Of a DNA stretch of 64,000 nucleotides, positions 34,612 through 43,669 are shown piece by piece. A program made the position numbers and the translations under genes. The first letter of the stretch is position 1. Each line of letters begins with the position of its first letter. The notes below the pieces were generated by a model that was not told the origin of the DNA, made no database searches, and saw only the letters and a list, made by a program, of their open reading frames with translations. The stretch comes from Buchananella hordeovulneris. GTDB lineage: Bacteria; Actinomycetota; Actinomycetes; Actinomycetales; Actinomycetaceae. Location of the stretch: positions 1-64,000 of the forward strand of contig NZ_MQVS01000011.1 of the NCBI RefSeq assembly GCF_001907235.1, read 5' to 3'.

Positions 34612-35609
34612 GGCGAGTAAGCACTATCGCGGCAGCTTTGGCGGGCGCATTGGTCACCGTGACAGCCTGCAGCGGGGCCATCGACACCGGTACCGGCAAG
34701 ACCGCCGCCACCGATGCGCCTGCGGCGGGGGCACCGGCCGCCTGCCAGGCAGAGGGCGCCCACATCGCGGTCTTGTTGCCCAACCAGACCAACCCGTACT
34801 ACGTCGCCATGAAGAAGGGGTTCGAGTAGGCGGCCCAGGAGAATGGCATGGAGGCGCAGGTGCAGATTGCGGGCGACGACGACGCCCAGCAGTTGGCGCA
34901 GGCGGAGGCGGCCCTGCAAAAGAAGCCCTGTGCCCTCGCGCTCAACCCGGTGAAATCGGAGCCCGCCGCCGCCATCGTGCGGGCCGCCAACGACGCCGGG
35001 GTGCCCGTCTTTACCGTGAACATTGGGGTTGACCCGCAGGCCCTGGAAGCGCAGGGGGCCACGGTCGTCCAATACCTCGGGGCCGACAATAAGGCCGGGG
35101 GCGAGCTCATCGCCGAGCAGATGCTCAAGGACCTCGGGGCGGACGCCAAACTTGAGATCGGTTTCGTGACTGAACCCGACGAAGTACCGGTGGTCATCCG
35201 CGACGAGGGCTTTGCAGAGGCGATCAAGGCCAACCCGAACGCCCAGGTGGCGGCCCAAGTCGACGGCAACGTGAAGGCACCAGAATCCCTAAACGTCACC
35301 AGCGACATGCTCCAGGGCAATCCGAACATGAACGCCATCTTCGCCTCCACCGGCCCGGCCACGCAGGGGGCCCTGGAAGCCGTCACCACTTCCGGACGCG
35401 ACGTGAAGGTCTATGGTTTTTGCGCCCCCGAGGTGCCGTTGACGGCCCAGTACCCGGCGTGCGTGGCGCAGGAACCGGAAGATTATGGGCGCCGCACGGT
35501 GGCCGAGATCGTCAAGTACGCCAAGGGGGAGAAGGTGGAGGCGGAAATACTGCGGCCGCTGAAGCTGTTCGTGACTGGCCAGACCCCAGGGCCCGGAGAG
35601 GTGGGCTGA
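34608..35609 (+). pseudogene. sugar ABC substrate-binding lipoprotein with internal stop
   Basis: Periplasmic-binding-protein family (PF13407-like) gene of 334 codons interrupted by a single TAG at 34827-34829. Before it: signal peptide with lipobox VTAC and the fold start HIAVLLPNQTNPYYVAMKKG. After it, in the same frame: MEAQVQIAGDDDAQQLAQ, ALNPVKSEPAAAIVRAAN, GADNKAGGELIAEQML, NAIFASTGPATQGALEAV. Nothing else appears damaged, so the mutation may be recent (GAG or CAG to TAG). The start overlaps the permease stop (GTGA). An ATG at 34848 could allow a fragment without a signal peptide. Confidence 0.88.
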
Positions 35610-35613
35610 GCAA

Positions 35614-37155
35614 GTGACAATCCAGGACACGCCCACCCGCCCCGGTGTGTTTGCCGCCCGCAACATCACGAAGTCTTTCGCGGGCACGGCCGTGCTGGTG
35701 GGCGTGTCCCTGGAGATCGCTGCTGGGGAAGTGGTGGGCTTGGTCGGGCACAACGGGGCGGGAAAATCCACGCTGCTGAAGGTGCTGTCGGGCGCCCACA
35801 AGCCCACCAGCGGTGAACTGTTCCTGGGGGCGGAGCCGGTGAGTTTTTCTTCGCCCGCCGACGCCATCGCGGCGGGGGTGGGGACCGTGTATCAGGAGCT
35901 GTCGCTCCTAGACAACCTCACTGTCACCCAGAACATCTGCTTGGGTAACGAGATCACGCGCGCGGGCCAACTGCAAAAACGCGCCATGCGCGCCCACGCT
36001 CGGGCCTTGTTGGAGCGATTTCAGCTGGAGCTGTCCCCGGATGCGCTATTGCGGGACCTGCCGGTGGCTCAGCGGCAGCTGCTGGAGATAGCCATCGCCT
36101 GCGATCGCGACACCAAGTTCCTGCTCTTGGACGAGCCGACAACGGCACTGGAAGGCGACCAGGCCGATGACCTCCTGCGCTACGTGGCGAATCTGGCCGC
36201 GCAGCGGCAGATAGGCGTGCTGCTCATCAATCACAAGCTCGATGAACTCTTCGGGGTGGCCGATCGGTTGGTGGCGTTGACCAACGGACGCTGCGTCATC
36301 GACACGCCCGTGCGCGAGGTCGACCGGCAGGCGGTGGTCGCCGCGATCGCGGGCGCCGACCATTTCACCATCAACCAGCGCACTCCCGTGCGGCGGGCGG
36401 CGGAGCAGGCCCCCGCGCTGCAGGTGGAGGGATTACGAAGTCCGATGTTGCGCGATGTGTCGTTTGCCGCCTACCCGGGCCAGATCCTCGGCATCTATGG
36501 GCTGAGCGGATCCGGGCGCAGCGAGACCTTGCGGGCGGTGGCGGGGGTGGAGCGCGCCCACACTGGCGACATCAAGGTGGGCGGGCGCCCGCTGCGCTCC
36601 CGGACCCCCGCCAAAGCCATCAAGGTCGGCGTGGCTTTCGTGACCGAGGAACGCAAGGCGGACGGCATCGTGCCGGAGCTTGATGCCCAACTTAACGCCG
36701 CGCTGCCGGTACTCAAGCGGTTCTCGCGCTCGGGCTGGCTCCGGAAGTCCTGGCTGCGCCGGGAGGTCGGACAGCTGCTGGACAAGCTCCAACTGCGCGG
36801 GGACGCACGTAATGCTGTGGTGTCCCTCTCCGGCGGCAATCAACAGAAGGTGGTGCTCGCCCGCGCCCTGCTGCAAAACCCGCAAGTGTTGCTGCTGGAT
36901 GAGCCGACGAAGGGCGTCGACATCGGGGCGAAGAGTGAGATCCACGTGCTGCTGCGCGAACTGGCCCACAGCCAGGGACTGGCGGTGGTTATGGTCTCTT
37001 CCGAGGAGGAAGAGATCCTGGACGTCGCCGACGAGGTGCTCGTTTTGGCGGGGGGAGCGGTGGTAGCCCCTGCCCGGCCGGTGGAGGATATGGACATCGC
37101 GACGCTGCGGGAGCTGGCCTGGAGCGAGCAGGACGCCGCCTCGGCAGACCGTTAA
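35614..37155 (+). CDS. sugar ABC transporter ATP-binding protein (RbsA/XylG-like)
   Basis: Double-domain ATPase (513 aa) of a carbohydrate uptake system of the CUT2 class. First half: Walker A GHNGAGKST, VYQELSLLDNLTV, Walker B FLLLDEPTTALE. Second half: the degenerate Walker A GLSGSGRSE usual in this class, VTEERKADGIV, signature LSGGNQQKVVLAR, Walker B LLLDEPTKGVD. It appears complete and undamaged, unlike its permease and binding-protein partners just upstream, so it may be surviving by serving another permease or may simply not yet have decayed. GTG 35614 follows the binding-protein stop by a few bases. A perfect terminator lies 20 bp after it. Sugar unknown. Confidence 0.88.
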   Translation: MTIQDTPTRPGVFAARNITKSFAGTAVLVGVSLEIAAGEVVGLVGHNGAGKSTLLKVLSGAHKPTSGELFLGAEPVSFSSPADAIAAGVGTVYQELSLLDNLTVTQNICLGNEITRAGQLQKRAMRAHARALLERFQLELSPDALLRDLPVAQRQLLEIAIACDRDTKFLLLDEPTTALEGDQADDLLRYVANLAAQRQIGVLLINHKLDELFGVADRLVALTNGRCVIDTPVREVDRQAVVAAIAGADHFTINQRTPVRRAAEQAPALQVEGLRSPMLRDVSFAAYPGQILGIYGLSGSGRSETLRAVAGVERAHTGDIKVGGRPLRSRTPAKAIKVGVAFVTEERKADGIVPELDAQLNAALPVLKRFSRSGWLRKSWLRREVGQLLDKLQLRGDARNAVVSLSGGNQQKVVLARALLQNPQVLLLDEPTKGVDIGAKSEIHVLLRELAHSQGLAVVMVSSEEEEILDVADEVLVLAGGAVVAPARPVEDMDIATLRELAWSEQDAASADR

Positions 37156-37175
37156 CCCATCTCCGGCGGAGAAAC

Positions 37176-37219
37176 CAGGAAGGGGGGCGCGGCGGTAACC
37201 CGCCGCGCCCCCCTTCCTG
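37176..37219. terminator. strong bidirectional terminator
   Basis: A perfect 20-bp stem (37176-37195 with 37200-37219, GC-rich, G6/C6 core) closes a TAAC tetraloop. It lies between the convergent sugar ATPase and subtilase genes. Confidence 0.88.
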
Positions 37220-37223
37220 TGCA

Positions 37224-40200
37224 TTAGTGGCGCAGCGCGTGCCGTGTCGCTTGCTCCACCGTGGCATCGACGGTGCTCACCCCACCGGTGATCCACACCT
37301 GTGGGGGCTGCGTGCGTTGCAGATACTGGGCTACTGGGGCAGGCAGCTGGCTTGTCGTGACCAGCAGGAGGGCCGCATCGTGCTTGGCCGCGAATGCCCC
37401 GCCGGCGAGCGCGTCAGGGAACGACAGGCCGGAAGTCAGGACAACGCCTCGGGCGGTGGGCAGGTACTGCTCGGCGGCGAGCGTCGCCGTCGCATACCGG
37501 TTGGGGCCCACGACACTGCTGTCCGCGAGTGCCCCGCTGGCCCGGGCCGCCGCCCCGCCAATGGCCACCTTCGGGGACTGAATGCTGGCCGCCATGCGCA
37601 TCGTGTCGCGCCGCAACGTCGTCCCATCCGTCAGCAAGATCACGCCGTGGTGTGTGGCAGCAACCGGACCGGCGGACAAGGCATCGGCAAAGTTGGTGCC
37701 GTCCACCAACACCACGTGCCCCACGAGCAGTCCTTGGCTGGCCAACACTTGGCGAGTTTTTCCGGCCAGGGCGTGGGCGGTTTCGTAGCGGGACGATCCG
37801 TGGAGGCGCTCCACGGTGAAGCCGAGGCTCTCTAGCTGTGTCACCACGCGGTGCCCGATGGTTCCTGTGCCCCCGGCGACATAGACCTTGGTGGCCCCCA
37901 AACGGCGGGCGCGCTGCAAGGCAGTCAGGGTGTCCGTCGGCAGCTGTTCCCGGTTGGTGAGCAGCAGCGGTGCATCCAGGGCCGCGGCCAAGGGGGTGGC
38001 GGCCAGGGCATCAGCGAAATTATCGCCGGAGGCCAACACGACTGCCGGCCCCCAGTCTGCGCGCGCCGCGTACAGCTCCGCGGCCGTGCCGAAACGGTTG
38101 GCGCCGGAGATACGAGTGACGGTCGGGGACGGACGCGGTGTGGGCGTCGGGGTGACCGTGGGCGTCGGGGTGGGCGTAGCCGTGACCGTGGGCGTAGCCG
38201 TCGGCGTCGGGGTGGGCGTAGCTGTCGGCGTCGGGGTGACCGTCGGCGTCGGGGTGACCGACGGTGGGGCCTGCAACGTGGTGATAGCCGAGACCTTGTC
38301 ATCCGTGTTGCGGGTAAAGATCGTCAACAGCCGCATGGCCTTGACCTGCTCGGCCGGGCCGGCCACCCGGGGCGTCAAGGTCATGTCCGGGCCTGAGCGC
38401 ATAACAAAGTGGGCGGCGTCGACATCGGTGGGTGGCAGCACGCGGGCATCCTGTGCCGAGAAGCGCAGTTCGGGGGAGCGCGAGCCAATGTCCCAGTCCC
38501 CGATCCCGGGCCGATACGGGGCAGCGTTAGTAGCCGCCGTCACCTGATAGTCGAATTCAACGTTCTTGTTGCGGATGTCGTGCAGCGAGTAGCCCAGCGC
38601 TTGCAGCGGCACCTCTAGTCCGATGACCCGGGAATCAAACAGGGCGTTGTCGTGTTCATGGTCCAGGCCCAGCAGCGGGACCTTGTCAGTGGTCTTGACC
38701 GTGCCACGATTGACAATGAGGAGGTTGCTCTCCTGTCCCTGGGCCTCCACGGAGGCGACGTACACCTCGCCCTTGCCGTTGCTGTCCTTGCGGGAGAACC
38801 GCACGTGGAAGGTGGCTCGTTCGCTGCCTAGCCGTGTCCATTCGTCCCAGGTCTCCAGGGCCAGGAAAACGTGCGCATCTTGCGGCCTGGTTGGGGCCAC
38901 GTCGTCCAGGTTGGTGGCGATACCGATTCGGCGCAGATACATGGCGCGCAGCCAGTCGGTCTGGATTTTCTTATCGTCGTTGCCGCGCGGGAGCTCGGCC
39001 ACCAGCTTGGTGGTGAAGGCGTAGGAATTGAACCGGTCGGAGTCGGCGGACCCAACGAAACCCTCTCCGCTGACCGCGAGTGGCACCTCGCTTGCCGCCA
39101 GGTCAGCGGTGGTGGCCAACTGCGGCAACACTGCGGTGGCGGGCACCTGCTGCGCGGCAACCGGGCGCGGGGCCACGTGCAAGGGCAGGCGCAAAGTCTG
39201 GGTGTCGCCGCTGAGCACCAGGCGGCCGGCCTCTTGGGCCACGAAGTCGTAGCCCTCACTCTCGTCGGCCACGCGCCGCAAGGCCGCCTGATCGGTGACG
39301 CGGGCAGTGACCCGGACCGTCGTGCTTTGCCCGGCTGCCACCTCCACCTGGGTGGGTTCGATCGCAAAGTCCACCCCGGGCATATCGAGAGCGGGGGCGT
39401 AGCTGAGGGCGAACGACGCCGGAGAGTCGCCCACGTTGCGCACCGTCACCTCCTGCGTCTGCTCCCACCCAGCGGCCGGTACATCCACCACCCCGAAGGT
39501 GAGCGATACCAGATCGGGGTCGTTGGTGGCGTACACCAAGACGTCTGTGTCAACCGCGGCGCGCGCATTCAATAGCCCGCTCCCGGCCCGGATGGGGGTC
39601 TGCGGGGTGCCGGAGGGAAAAACAATGTCGGTGGTGGCCGTGTTCATTAAGGCGGCCTTCAGCTCCATGGGAGAGAAATTGGGGCGAGCCTCGGCCAAGA
39701 GCGCCGCCGCCCCGGCGACCGCCGGGGAGGACATCGAAGTGCCGGTGGCCACCTTGGCCTGGTCTCCAGTGCCCACGCCTGCCGAGCTGATCCACTGCCC
39801 CGGGGCTGAAATGTCGGGCTTTATTACGCCGTGCGAGCCGTGTAGGCCGCGCGAAGAGTGGATGTTGATTTGGTTATTGTGGCTCTGCGGCTGCACCTGG
39901 GATAGGTCGTCTGCCTGTTCCATCCACACGTCGGCGTGCGAATTGGCGACGGCCAGCACCTGGCGGTCGGAGGCCGGGTAGCTGATGATCTCCGGGAGGT
40001 TGCCCTCGTTGCCTGCTGCGGCTACCACCAGGGCACCGCGCTCCGTGAGCCGCTTGATGTATTCGTCGGTGATGTCTTCGTCGTGCGCCCCATATTCAGA
40101 GCCCAGCGACAGGTTGATGACGTCGGTGATGCGGGGCTGGCCCTGGTCGTCGCTGGAGAGCAGCCAGTCGAAAGCCTTGTACATCAGGGTGGTGCCGCCG

Positions 40201-41129
40201 GCGCAGCCGAAGATGCGCAGCGCCACGATCTGGGCGCCCGGGGCCACCCCGGGGCCGACCTTCATGCGCGCTAGATCCTTCGGCTTTAAGGACGGGTAGT
40301 CGCCGGTAAAGGTCTCCCCGGTCTCCGTCACCCCGCGGCCCGCGGCTGAGCCCGCCACATGGGTGCCGTGCCCATCCACGCGCTGCAGGTGGGTGGGGGC
40401 GGTGCACCAGTCGGCCGGTACGTCCATCGGGTTGGGGTCTTCCTGGGCCCCCGGCCCGCCGGTGTAATCCTCCCCGGCGAAGTCCCAACCCCCGACAATC
40501 ACCTCATTGGGAAAGTCGTCGGCAGCGGGCGCGGCAGCCCGGGCCGCCGGGTCACGATACTGGGCGGCATTGCCATCGCCCCCGAAATCCTTGTGGGTAA
40601 AGTCGATCCCGCTGTCAATTACCGCGATTGTGACATCGCGGCCGGTGTTTTGTCCCCAAGTGTTAAAGGCCTCGGTCACCACGTCGGTGGTGCTAGTCGA
40701 GGGATACAAAACTGGGATGCGGGTAACGGAGGCAACGTCCGGGCGGTCCGCCAAGGCGGTGAGGGATTCGCCGGAGGTGTAAAGCGCCACCCCGCTTACC
40801 CCATTGGAGGTGGTGTAAAGCAAATCTGCTTCAGGAATTTCGGTGAGGATCTCTTGGGCGTCTACATTGACGTCTGCCGCCACCTCGGCCTCAATGGCTA
40901 GGCGGGTGGTGGGGTCCCGGTCGGCGGAGGCGAGGGAGATGCGCTGCACGGCGGGAGTCGTGCGCAGCCTGACGAAATACGCGGCTGGTTCTGCCTGCCC
41001 ATCTAGCTCCGCCGCCCACTGCGGCAGGGGATCGACGGGGTCCGCGGGATCGGCGTGAACGGGAGGCGTGCTCGCCGCGATTAAGGCCCCAGCGCACAAA
41101 AAGCTGGCAGCCGCGCGATTGAGTCTCAC
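37224..41129 (-). CDS. secreted subtilisin-like protease with CWB2 wall-binding repeats
   Basis: Large exported S8 serine protease (1301 aa). Signal peptide to about residue 26; propeptide-like region to about 150; catalytic domain with Asp172 (IAVIDSGID), His254 (DGHGTHVAGS), oxyanion Asn374 (AAAGNEGN) and Ser465 (GTSMSSP). A fibronectin/CARDB-like stretch follows (VRNVGDSPASFALSYAP), then an uncharacterised middle part, a Thr/Pro/Val repeat linker at about 950-1004 and three CWB2 repeats (RFGTAAELYAARADW, LASGDNFADALAATPLA) to the C-terminus. It is therefore held on the wall non-covalently. Start GTG 41129 has AGGAG upstream. A MarR-type gene is 28 bp upstream on the same strand and may control it. 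Target proteins unknown; a virulence or processing role is speculative. Confidence 0.92.
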   Translation of the reverse strand: MRLNRAAASFLCAGALIAASTPPVHADPADPVDPLPQWAAELDGQAEPAAYFVRLRTTPAVQRISLASADRDPTTRLAIEAEVAADVNVDAQEILTEIPEADLLYTTSNGVSGVALYTSGESLTALADRPDVASVTRIPVLYPSTSTTDVVTEAFNTWGQNTGRDVTIAVIDSGIDFTHKDFGGDGNAAQYRDPAARAAAPAADDFPNEVIVGGWDFAGEDYTGGPGAQEDPNPMDVPADWCTAPTHLQRVDGHGTHVAGSAAGRGVTETGETFTGDYPSLKPKDLARMKVGPGVAPGAQIVALRIFGCAGGTTLMYKAFDWLLSSDDQGQPRITDVINLSLGSEYGAHDEDITDEYIKRLTERGALVVAAAGNEGNLPEIISYPASDRQVLAVANSHADVWMEQADDLSQVQPQSHNNQINIHSSRGLHGSHGVIKPDISAPGQWISSAGVGTGDQAKVATGTSMSSPAVAGAAALLAEARPNFSPMELKAALMNTATTDIVFPSGTPQTPIRAGSGLLNARAAVDTDVLVYATNDPDLVSLTFGVVDVPAAGWEQTQEVTVRNVGDSPASFALSYAPALDMPGVDFAIEPTQVEVAAGQSTTVRVTARVTDQAALRRVADESEGYDFVAQEAGRLVLSGDTQTLRLPLHVAPRPVAAQQVPATAVLPQLATTADLAASEVPLAVSGEGFVGSADSDRFNSYAFTTKLVAELPRGNDDKKIQTDWLRAMYLRRIGIATNLDDVAPTRPQDAHVFLALETWDEWTRLGSERATFHVRFSRKDSNGKGEVYVASVEAQGQESNLLIVNRGTVKTTDKVPLLGLDHEHDNALFDSRVIGLEVPLQALGYSLHDIRNKNVEFDYQVTAATNAAPYRPGIGDWDIGSRSPELRFSAQDARVLPPTDVDAAHFVMRSGPDMTLTPRVAGPAEQVKAMRLLTIFTRNTDDKVSAITTLQAPPSVTPTPTVTPTPTATPTPTPTATPTVTATPTPTPTVTPTPTPRPSPTVTRISGANRFGTAAELYAARADWGPAVVLASGDNFADALAATPLAAALDAPLLLTNREQLPTDTLTALQRARRLGATKVYVAGGTGTIGHRVVTQLESLGFTVERLHGSSRYETAHALAGKTRQVLASQGLLVGHVVLVDGTNFADALSAGPVAATHHGVILLTDGTTLRRDTMRMAASIQSPKVAIGGAAARASGALADSSVVGPNRYATATLAAEQYLPTARGVVLTSGLSFPDALAGGAFAAKHDAALLLVTTSQLPAPVAQYLQRTQPPQVWITGGVSTVDATVEQATRHALRH
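38117..38265. repeat. Thr-Pro linker tandem repeats in subtilase gene
   Basis: Short imperfect units of 6 and 12 bp (variants of GGCGTCGGGGTGACCGTG) encode the alternating Thr-Pro/Val/Ala linker. Such repeats can expand or contract and are likely O-glycosylation targets of the PMT enzyme. Confidence 0.8.
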
Positions 41130-41157
41130 TATTTAACTCCTAGTTGACAGAGGGATG

Positions 41158-41661
41158 TTAGATGGTGTCGAAGCGGAGCAGGATGGCCCGCAAAAGATTC
41201 GCCAGTTCCAAACGTTCTGGATCAGAGAGAACCGTGAGCATTTCCTGCTCAAACTCCAGGAGTGATGTAAGTGCTGCATCAACTTTCGTTATACCGGATG
41301 CGGTTAGGGTTACGCGAATCCCCCTTCCATCTTCCGGGGCGGTGCTGCGTTGCACAAAATCTCGCTGTTCCAAGCGATCTAAGCGATTAGTCATAGTGCC
41401 CGACGTGACCAGAGTCTCGGTAGCCAAACGGGACGGGGTGAGGGTGTAGGGGCTGCCTGCCCGCCGCAACGCAGTCAAGACATCGAATTCCCAGGTTTCC
41501 AGGTCGAGGGCGGCAAACGTCGCCTTACGGGCCAGCTCCATGTGGCGCGCGAGGCGCGTTAGCCGGGACCACACCGCCATCGGCGAGCAATCTAAGTCCG
41601 GCCGCTCCGCGCGCCAGGCGGCGAGAATCCGATCGACTTCGTCGTGCGTCGACTGTGCCAT
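41158..41661 (-). CDS. MarR family transcriptional regulator
   Basis: MarR-type regulator (167 aa): LDLETWEFDVLTALRRAGSP then SRLATETLVTSGTMTNRL as recognition helix, with RLEQRDFVQRSTAPEDGRGI as wing, and helical ends. The form resembles actinobacterial regulators that sense phenolic ligands. ATG 41661 is chosen for GGGAGG immediately upstream. The stop codon is 28 bp from the subtilase start on the same strand, so both probably share a transcript. The gene has slightly lower GC than its neighbours, which hints at an independent origin, but this is only an impression. Confidence 0.85.
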   Translation of the reverse strand: MAQSTHDEVDRILAAWRAERPDLDCSPMAVWSRLTRLARHMELARKATFAALDLETWEFDVLTALRRAGSPYTLTPSRLATETLVTSGTMTNRLDRLEQRDFVQRSTAPEDGRGIRVTLTASGITKVDAALTSLLEFEQEMLTVLSDPERLELANLLRAILLRFDTI

Positions 41662-41749
41662 GGTCCCTCCCGGCCACCGAGTTCTGTGGTGCACACGATA
41701 GCGACCCTGACCAGGCGGGGCGGAGAGATTCGGTACGTGATTAAGGCGA

Positions 41750-42397
41750 TTAAACGTCGGGGTGCGGCAGGGTGACCAAGCGGGGAGTCGGGTCGATGCC
41801 GCGCAGCCCGTTCCACGCCAGGTTCACCACGTGGGCGGCCACCTCCTGCTTGGTGCGCGTTTCGTCGTCCAGCCAGTACTGCCCGATGAAGGCGTAGAGG
41901 CCCACCAGCATTTGGGCGTACAGCGGCGCGGGGCTAGGGGGGAGGCCTGCCTGCGCAAATTCGGCGGCCAAGAGGGTCTCCACCTCGCTGGCGACATCGC
42001 CCATGACGGAGGAAAAGGAGCGGGCGGCCTGGGTGTTAGGAGAATCACGTACCAGCAGGCGGAAGCCGTCCCGCGAGTCTTCGATGTAGGTCAGTAGCGC
42101 CCAGACTGTGCGCTCCACCACCTGGCGGGCATTGCCGCCCGCCGCCAACGAGTCTCGGATGGTCTGCGTGAAGGCCTGCACTTCGCGGTCCACGATCACC
42201 GCGTAGAGGCCTTCCTTGCCGCCAAAGTGCTCGTAAAGCACCGGTTTGGAGACCCCAGCTCGGGCGGCGATTTCCTCGACGCTGGCCGCGTCGTAGCCCT
42301 TCTCGGCAAGCACTGTCCGCCCGACGGAGAGCAACTGCTCCCGACGTTCCACGGCGGTCATACGGGTACGGCGGGGACTGTCCATGTCGCCCATCAT
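41750..42397 (-). CDS. TetR family transcriptional regulator
   Basis: TetR regulator (about 215 aa). HTH region: RREQLLSVGRTVLAEKGYDA then VEEIAARAGVSKPVLYEHFG and KEGLYAVIVDRE. The C-terminal half (LLVRDSPNTQAARSFSSVMG, YAQMLVGLYAFIGQYWLDDE) matches the broad actinobacterial group that often regulates fatty-acid or membrane-lipid genes. The start is uncertain: ATG 42397, 42394 or 42385 are all in frame and none has a strong ribosome site. It is divergent from tRNA-Gln. Targets are not apparent. Confidence 0.83.
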   Translation of the reverse strand: MMGDMDSPRRTRMTAVERREQLLSVGRTVLAEKGYDAASVEEIAARAGVSKPVLYEHFGGKEGLYAVIVDREVQAFTQTIRDSLAAGGNARQVVERTVWALLTYIEDSRDGFRLLVRDSPNTQAARSFSSVMGDVASEVETLLAAEFAQAGLPPSPAPLYAQMLVGLYAFIGQYWLDDETRTKQEVAAHVVNLAWNGLRGIDPTPRLVTLPHPDV

Positions 42398-42434
42398 GCC
42401 AAGAGGTGGCACAATAGGGCAGGTCGCAAGACGA

Positions 42435-42506
42435 TCCGCCCTGGTGTAATGGCAGCACTCAGGCCTTTGGTGCCTCGAAGTCCGGGTTCGAATCCTGGGG
42501 GCGGAG
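42435..42506 (+). tRNA. tRNA-Gln (UUG)
   Basis: Cloverleaf of 72 nt: acceptor TCCGCCC/GGGCGGA, D-arm GTGT...GCAC, anticodon loop CTTTGGT with TTG anticodon, and T-arm CCGGG-TTCGAAT-CCTGG. The discriminator base is G and no CCA is encoded. The outermost anticodon-stem pair is a C-C mismatch. tRNA-Gln just before prs is a common actinobacterial arrangement. Confidence 0.93.
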
Positions 42507-42616
42507 CCGGGTCCTCCTGGTGCAGGCGGCCACGCAATGGCGATACCATTGCCGCGTTGCTGCCCGCAGTGGCTGTGGCGGCGGGCGCGTACCGGCACCA
42601 AACGGAAGGCTTGTCA

Positions 42617-43600
42617 ATGACGGGGATCGTCACCAGCGGGGAAAAACGCCTAGTGCTAGTCACCGGGAGGGCGCATCCGCAGCTGGCGCAAGATGTCGCG
42701 CGGGAACTGGGCATCGAGATTCTGCCAACCACCAGCTACGACTTTGCCAACGGGGAAATCTACGTTCGTTTCAACGAATCTGTTCGGGGAGCGGACGTTT
42801 TTGTTTTGCAGTCCCACACCTCGCCCATCAACCAATGGGTGATGGAGCAGCTGATCATGGTCGATGCACTCAAGCGGGCGTCGGCCAAGCGCATCACCGT
42901 TGTTGCCCCGTTCTACCCCTACGCCCGCCAGGACAAGAAGCACCTGGGGCGCGAGCCCATCTCGGCGCGCTTGATGGCTGACCTGTTTCACACGGCGGGT
43001 GCCGACCGGTTGATGAGTGTGGACCTGCACGCCGCCCAGGCGCAGGGATTCTTCGACGGCCCGGTGGATCACCTGTGGGCCATGCCGGTGCTGACTGACT
43101 ACGTGCGCACCCGCGTGGACACCGCCAACGTCACCGTTGTTTCGCCCGATGCTGGGCGTATCCGCGTCGCCGAACAGTGGGCAGCCAAACTCGGCGGTGG
43201 GCCGCTGGCCTTCGTGCACAAGACCCGGGACACCTCTCGTCCCAACCAGGCGGTCTCCAACCGGGTGGTGGGTGACGTCGAAGGCCGCACCTGCGTGCTG
43301 GTGGACGACCTCATCGACACCGGTGGCACGATCGCGGGGGCCGTGCGGGTGCTGAAGGAGGCCGGGGCCGGGGACGTCCTGATCGCCGCCACGCACGGGG
43401 TGCTCAACGATCCGGCGACGCAGCGCCTGGCCGAGTGCGGGGCCCGCGAAGTCATCATCACCGACACCCTGCCCCTCCCGCCGGAGAAGCGTTTCGACAA
43501 CCTGACGGTGCTGTCGATCGCCCCGCTCCTGGCGCGCGCCATTCGGGAGGTTTTCGACGACGGTTCGGTCACCTCGCTCTTCGACGGCCCGGCCGCCTAG
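42617..43600 (+). CDS. prs: ribose-phosphate pyrophosphokinase
   Basis: PRPP synthetase (327 aa) makes phosphoribosyl pyrophosphate from ribose-5-phosphate and ATP for nucleotide, His and Trp synthesis. Class I blocks are intact: FANGEIYVRFNESVRGADVF, the flexible loop PFYPYARQDKKHLGREPISA, metal-binding SVDLHAAQAQGFFDGPVDHL, and the PRPP loop VLVDDLIDTGGTIAGAV. ATG 42617 follows CGGAAGG; upstream in-frame sequence overlaps the tRNA and is not coding. In many relatives glmU precedes prs; here a tRNA and a TetR gene take that place. A strong terminator follows. Confidence 0.96.
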   Translation: MTGIVTSGEKRLVLVTGRAHPQLAQDVARELGIEILPTTSYDFANGEIYVRFNESVRGADVFVLQSHTSPINQWVMEQLIMVDALKRASAKRITVVAPFYPYARQDKKHLGREPISARLMADLFHTAGADRLMSVDLHAAQAQGFFDGPVDHLWAMPVLTDYVRTRVDTANVTVVSPDAGRIRVAEQWAAKLGGGPLAFVHKTRDTSRPNQAVSNRVVGDVEGRTCVLVDDLIDTGGTIAGAVRVLKEAGAGDVLIAATHGVLNDPATQRLAECGAREVIITDTLPLPPEKRFDNLTVLSIAPLLARAIREVFDDGSVTSLFDGPAA

Positions 43601-43617
43601 GGGGCGAGGGAAAACGT

Positions 43618-43652
43618 TTGGGGGCGCCCGCTGTTTTGGCGGGCGCCCCCAA
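43618..43652. terminator. bidirectional terminator
   Basis: TTGGGGGCGCCCGC pairs with its exact complement (14 bp) around a 7-base TGTTTTG loop, between the convergent prs and aminotransferase genes. Confidence 0.88.
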
Positions 43653-43669
43653 CGGGTGCGTGGAGCGGA

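Noticed and set aside
38117-38265. Short regularly spaced repeats resembling a CRISPR array
   Set aside because: The units have 6-12 bp periodicity, no unique spacers, and encode a Thr-Pro linker in frame. No cas genes are present.
42227-42616. N-terminal extension of the PRPP synthetase
   Set aside because: It would translate through the tRNA-Gln gene and part of the divergent TetR gene; ATG 42617 fits the family start.
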